From: Spirochaetota bacterium
GTDB lineage: Bacteria > Spirochaetota > Spirochaetia > DSM-27196 > PWMO01
NCBI GenBank assembly: GCA_009908925.1
Contig: JAAAOH010000151.1
Coordinates: 1 to 6,119, forward strand
Direction: 5' to 3'
DNA length: 6,119 bases
Shown here: one piece after another, positions 5,435 to 6,119 of the stretch
Layout of the letters: the number at the start of each line of letters is the position of its first letter
How positions within the stretch are numbered: the first letter of the stretch is position 1
The notes under the pieces: model-generated
Told to the model about the DNA's origin: nothing
Databases searched by the model: none
What the model saw: only the letters and a program-made list of their open reading frames with translations
Program-made: the position numbers and the translations under genes

Positions 5435-6033
5435 GTATTTTCGTCCATGGCCTCGAACTCCGCGCGCACCGCTCGCAGACGCTGGAGATGGCGGCCGATG
5501 ATGGCCTCGTAGTCGAGCTCGCCCGTTTCGATACGGTGATTCTCATCGGCCCAGTTCTGTATCTCCTCGAGGTGCACGAACTGCAGCTGCCAGGCCTCCT
5601 CGCTCCAGCGGAGCGCTTCCTGCCAGTAGGCGAGGGCGACTTCGAACAGCGATTCGGCACGCTCGAGGCTCTCGAGGTTATCGTCACGCCAGGGCGCATT
5701 GTAGAAGTAGGCGACCTGCTTGTTGTATTTGCTCGCCCATCGGAGGTGCAACTCAACGAGCTTCAGGTTCACATGCATCATGAAGAGGTTGCGGTAGCGC
5801 TCCCACTCTGTTCTGTTCTCGATCTCCGCAAGCGCGTAGAGCGGGTTTGCAAAATCGGCGTCGAGGGCCATCTGTAGCCACTTCACGTTCTCGGCGATGC
5901 GCTCGGGGTACTGATAGAACTGCACGTGATAGAGCTCATACAGCTGTTCTTTGTAGATCAGCCGATATGCGCTGAGACTGTCGGCGGCGAGAAAGAGTAC
6001 GAGTGCGATTACGAGCAGTCGCTTCACACTCAA
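5428..6033 (-). CDS. Uncharacterised exported, aromatic-rich helical protein
   Basis: I do not recognise a named family. The 201-residue product has a short basic start (Lys4, Arg5), a hydrophobic run (about 6-17) and SLSA at 19-22, fitting a cleavable Sec signal peptide; there is no lipobox Cys. The rest looks mostly helical and is rich in aromatics, with 8 Trp and 14 Tyr and no Cys. Pieces such as NPLYALAEIENRTEWERYRN (63-82) and LFEVALAYWQEALRWSEEAW (129-148) recall tetratricopeptide-like helical pairs, but I cannot show a regular 34-residue repeat. From memory only, similar proteins occur in other spirochaetes. The start is taken as TTG 6033, whose TTGA overlaps the upstream gene's stop; GTG 6027 is two codons in. 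Neither has a visible Shine-Dalgarno, so coupling to the upstream gene is likely. The TGA (5430-5428) overlaps queA by 7 bases. Function unknown; periplasmic or envelope location is inferred. Confidence 0.8.
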   Translation of the reverse strand: MSVKRLLVIALVLFLAADSLSAYRLIYKEQLYELYHVQFYQYPERIAENVKWLQMALDADFANPLYALAEIENRTEWERYRNLFMMHVNLKLVELHLRWASKYNKQVAYFYNAPWRDDNLESLERAESLFEVALAYWQEALRWSEEAWQLQFVHLEEIQNWADENHRIETGELDYEAIIGRHLQRLRAVRAEFEAMDENTY

Positions 6034-6119
6034 TTTATCGGCGTGATGCCGAGTTGTTTCCAGATTTGCTCCGATATATCTTGTGGAGACGCGGAACCGT
6101 CGAGAATGTGCACCTGCAT
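6030..6119 (-). CDS. tmk: Probable thymidylate kinase, C-terminal fragment (5' end outside window)
   Basis: The frame is open from the window edge to TGA 6032-6030 and gives 29 residues, MQVHILDGSASPQDISEQIW then KQLGITPIN. The pattern V.ILDGS.SP.DI...I...L resembles the C-terminal end of dTMP kinase, where the last strand (IDGS/IDAS) is followed by a helix that starts with a partly conserved P/E-D/E-I/V. Thymidylate kinase phosphorylates dTMP to dTDP. Only this tail is visible, with no P-loop or lid, and other nucleotide kinases can end alike, so the symbol is tentative. The in-frame ATG at the window edge need not be the real start. The stop overlaps the TTG start of the next gene (TTGA), implying a shared transcript. 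Confidence 0.4.
   Translation of the reverse strand: MQVHILDGSASPQDISEQIWKQLGITPIN

Noticed and set aside
5488..5877. Open frame on the + strand opposite the exported protein gene (129 codons)
   Set aside because: The - strand frame is longer, spans the whole interval, has a signal peptide and overlaps its upstream neighbour's stop as expected for an operon; the + frame has no ribosome site or family features.

Overview
The window is a stretch of GC-rich bacterial chromosome (by eye above 60% GC) carrying tightly packed housekeeping genes. The likely source is a free-living or host-associated spirochaete of the GC-rich Spirochaeta-like group. This rests on remembered family resemblance (RuvB with a KPGN-type sensor loop, and the uncharacterised secreted protein beside a presumed thymidylate kinase), not on a search, so treat it as about even odds. 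No phage, transposon, CRISPR, tRNA or rRNA signal is visible.

Layout, left to right. Bases 1-211 hold the last 69 codons of a signal peptidase I gene (lepB). Its stop overlaps the GTG start of hemW (208-1365), a radical-SAM heme chaperone-type protein; a 15-bp tandem duplication at this junction creates two possible hemW starts. A 75-bp, partly AT-rich gap carries the best promoter candidate of the window (-35 overlapping the hemW stop) and a good Shine-Dalgarno. It leads into yebC (1441-2187), ruvC (2184-2723), ruvA (2728-3309), ruvB (3358-4386) and queA (4361-5434). All five lie on the + strand and are joined by overlaps or short gaps (ATGA overlap yebC/ruvC, 4 bp ruvC/ruvA, 48 bp ruvA/ruvB, 26-bp overlap ruvB/queA), so a single transcript is likely. 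On the - strand, the last 29 codons of a probable thymidylate kinase (6119-6030) overlap by 4 bp an uncharacterised gene for an exported, aromatic-rich helical protein of 201 residues (6033-5428). That gene converges on queA and overlaps it by 7 bp.

Functionally, ruvC, ruvA and ruvB encode the complete Holliday-junction processing machine: RuvA binds the junction, RuvB is the branch-migration motor and RuvC the resolvase. All key catalytic residues I can check are present. YebC is a TACO1/YebC family gene-expression factor that often sits beside ruv genes. QueA makes epoxyqueuosine in tRNA.

I see no new multi-gene system here. The points most worth a second look are the duplicated hemW start, the altered conserved box in LepB, the terminator-like hairpin buried in the 3' end of queA at a convergent overlap, and the uncharacterised exported protein.
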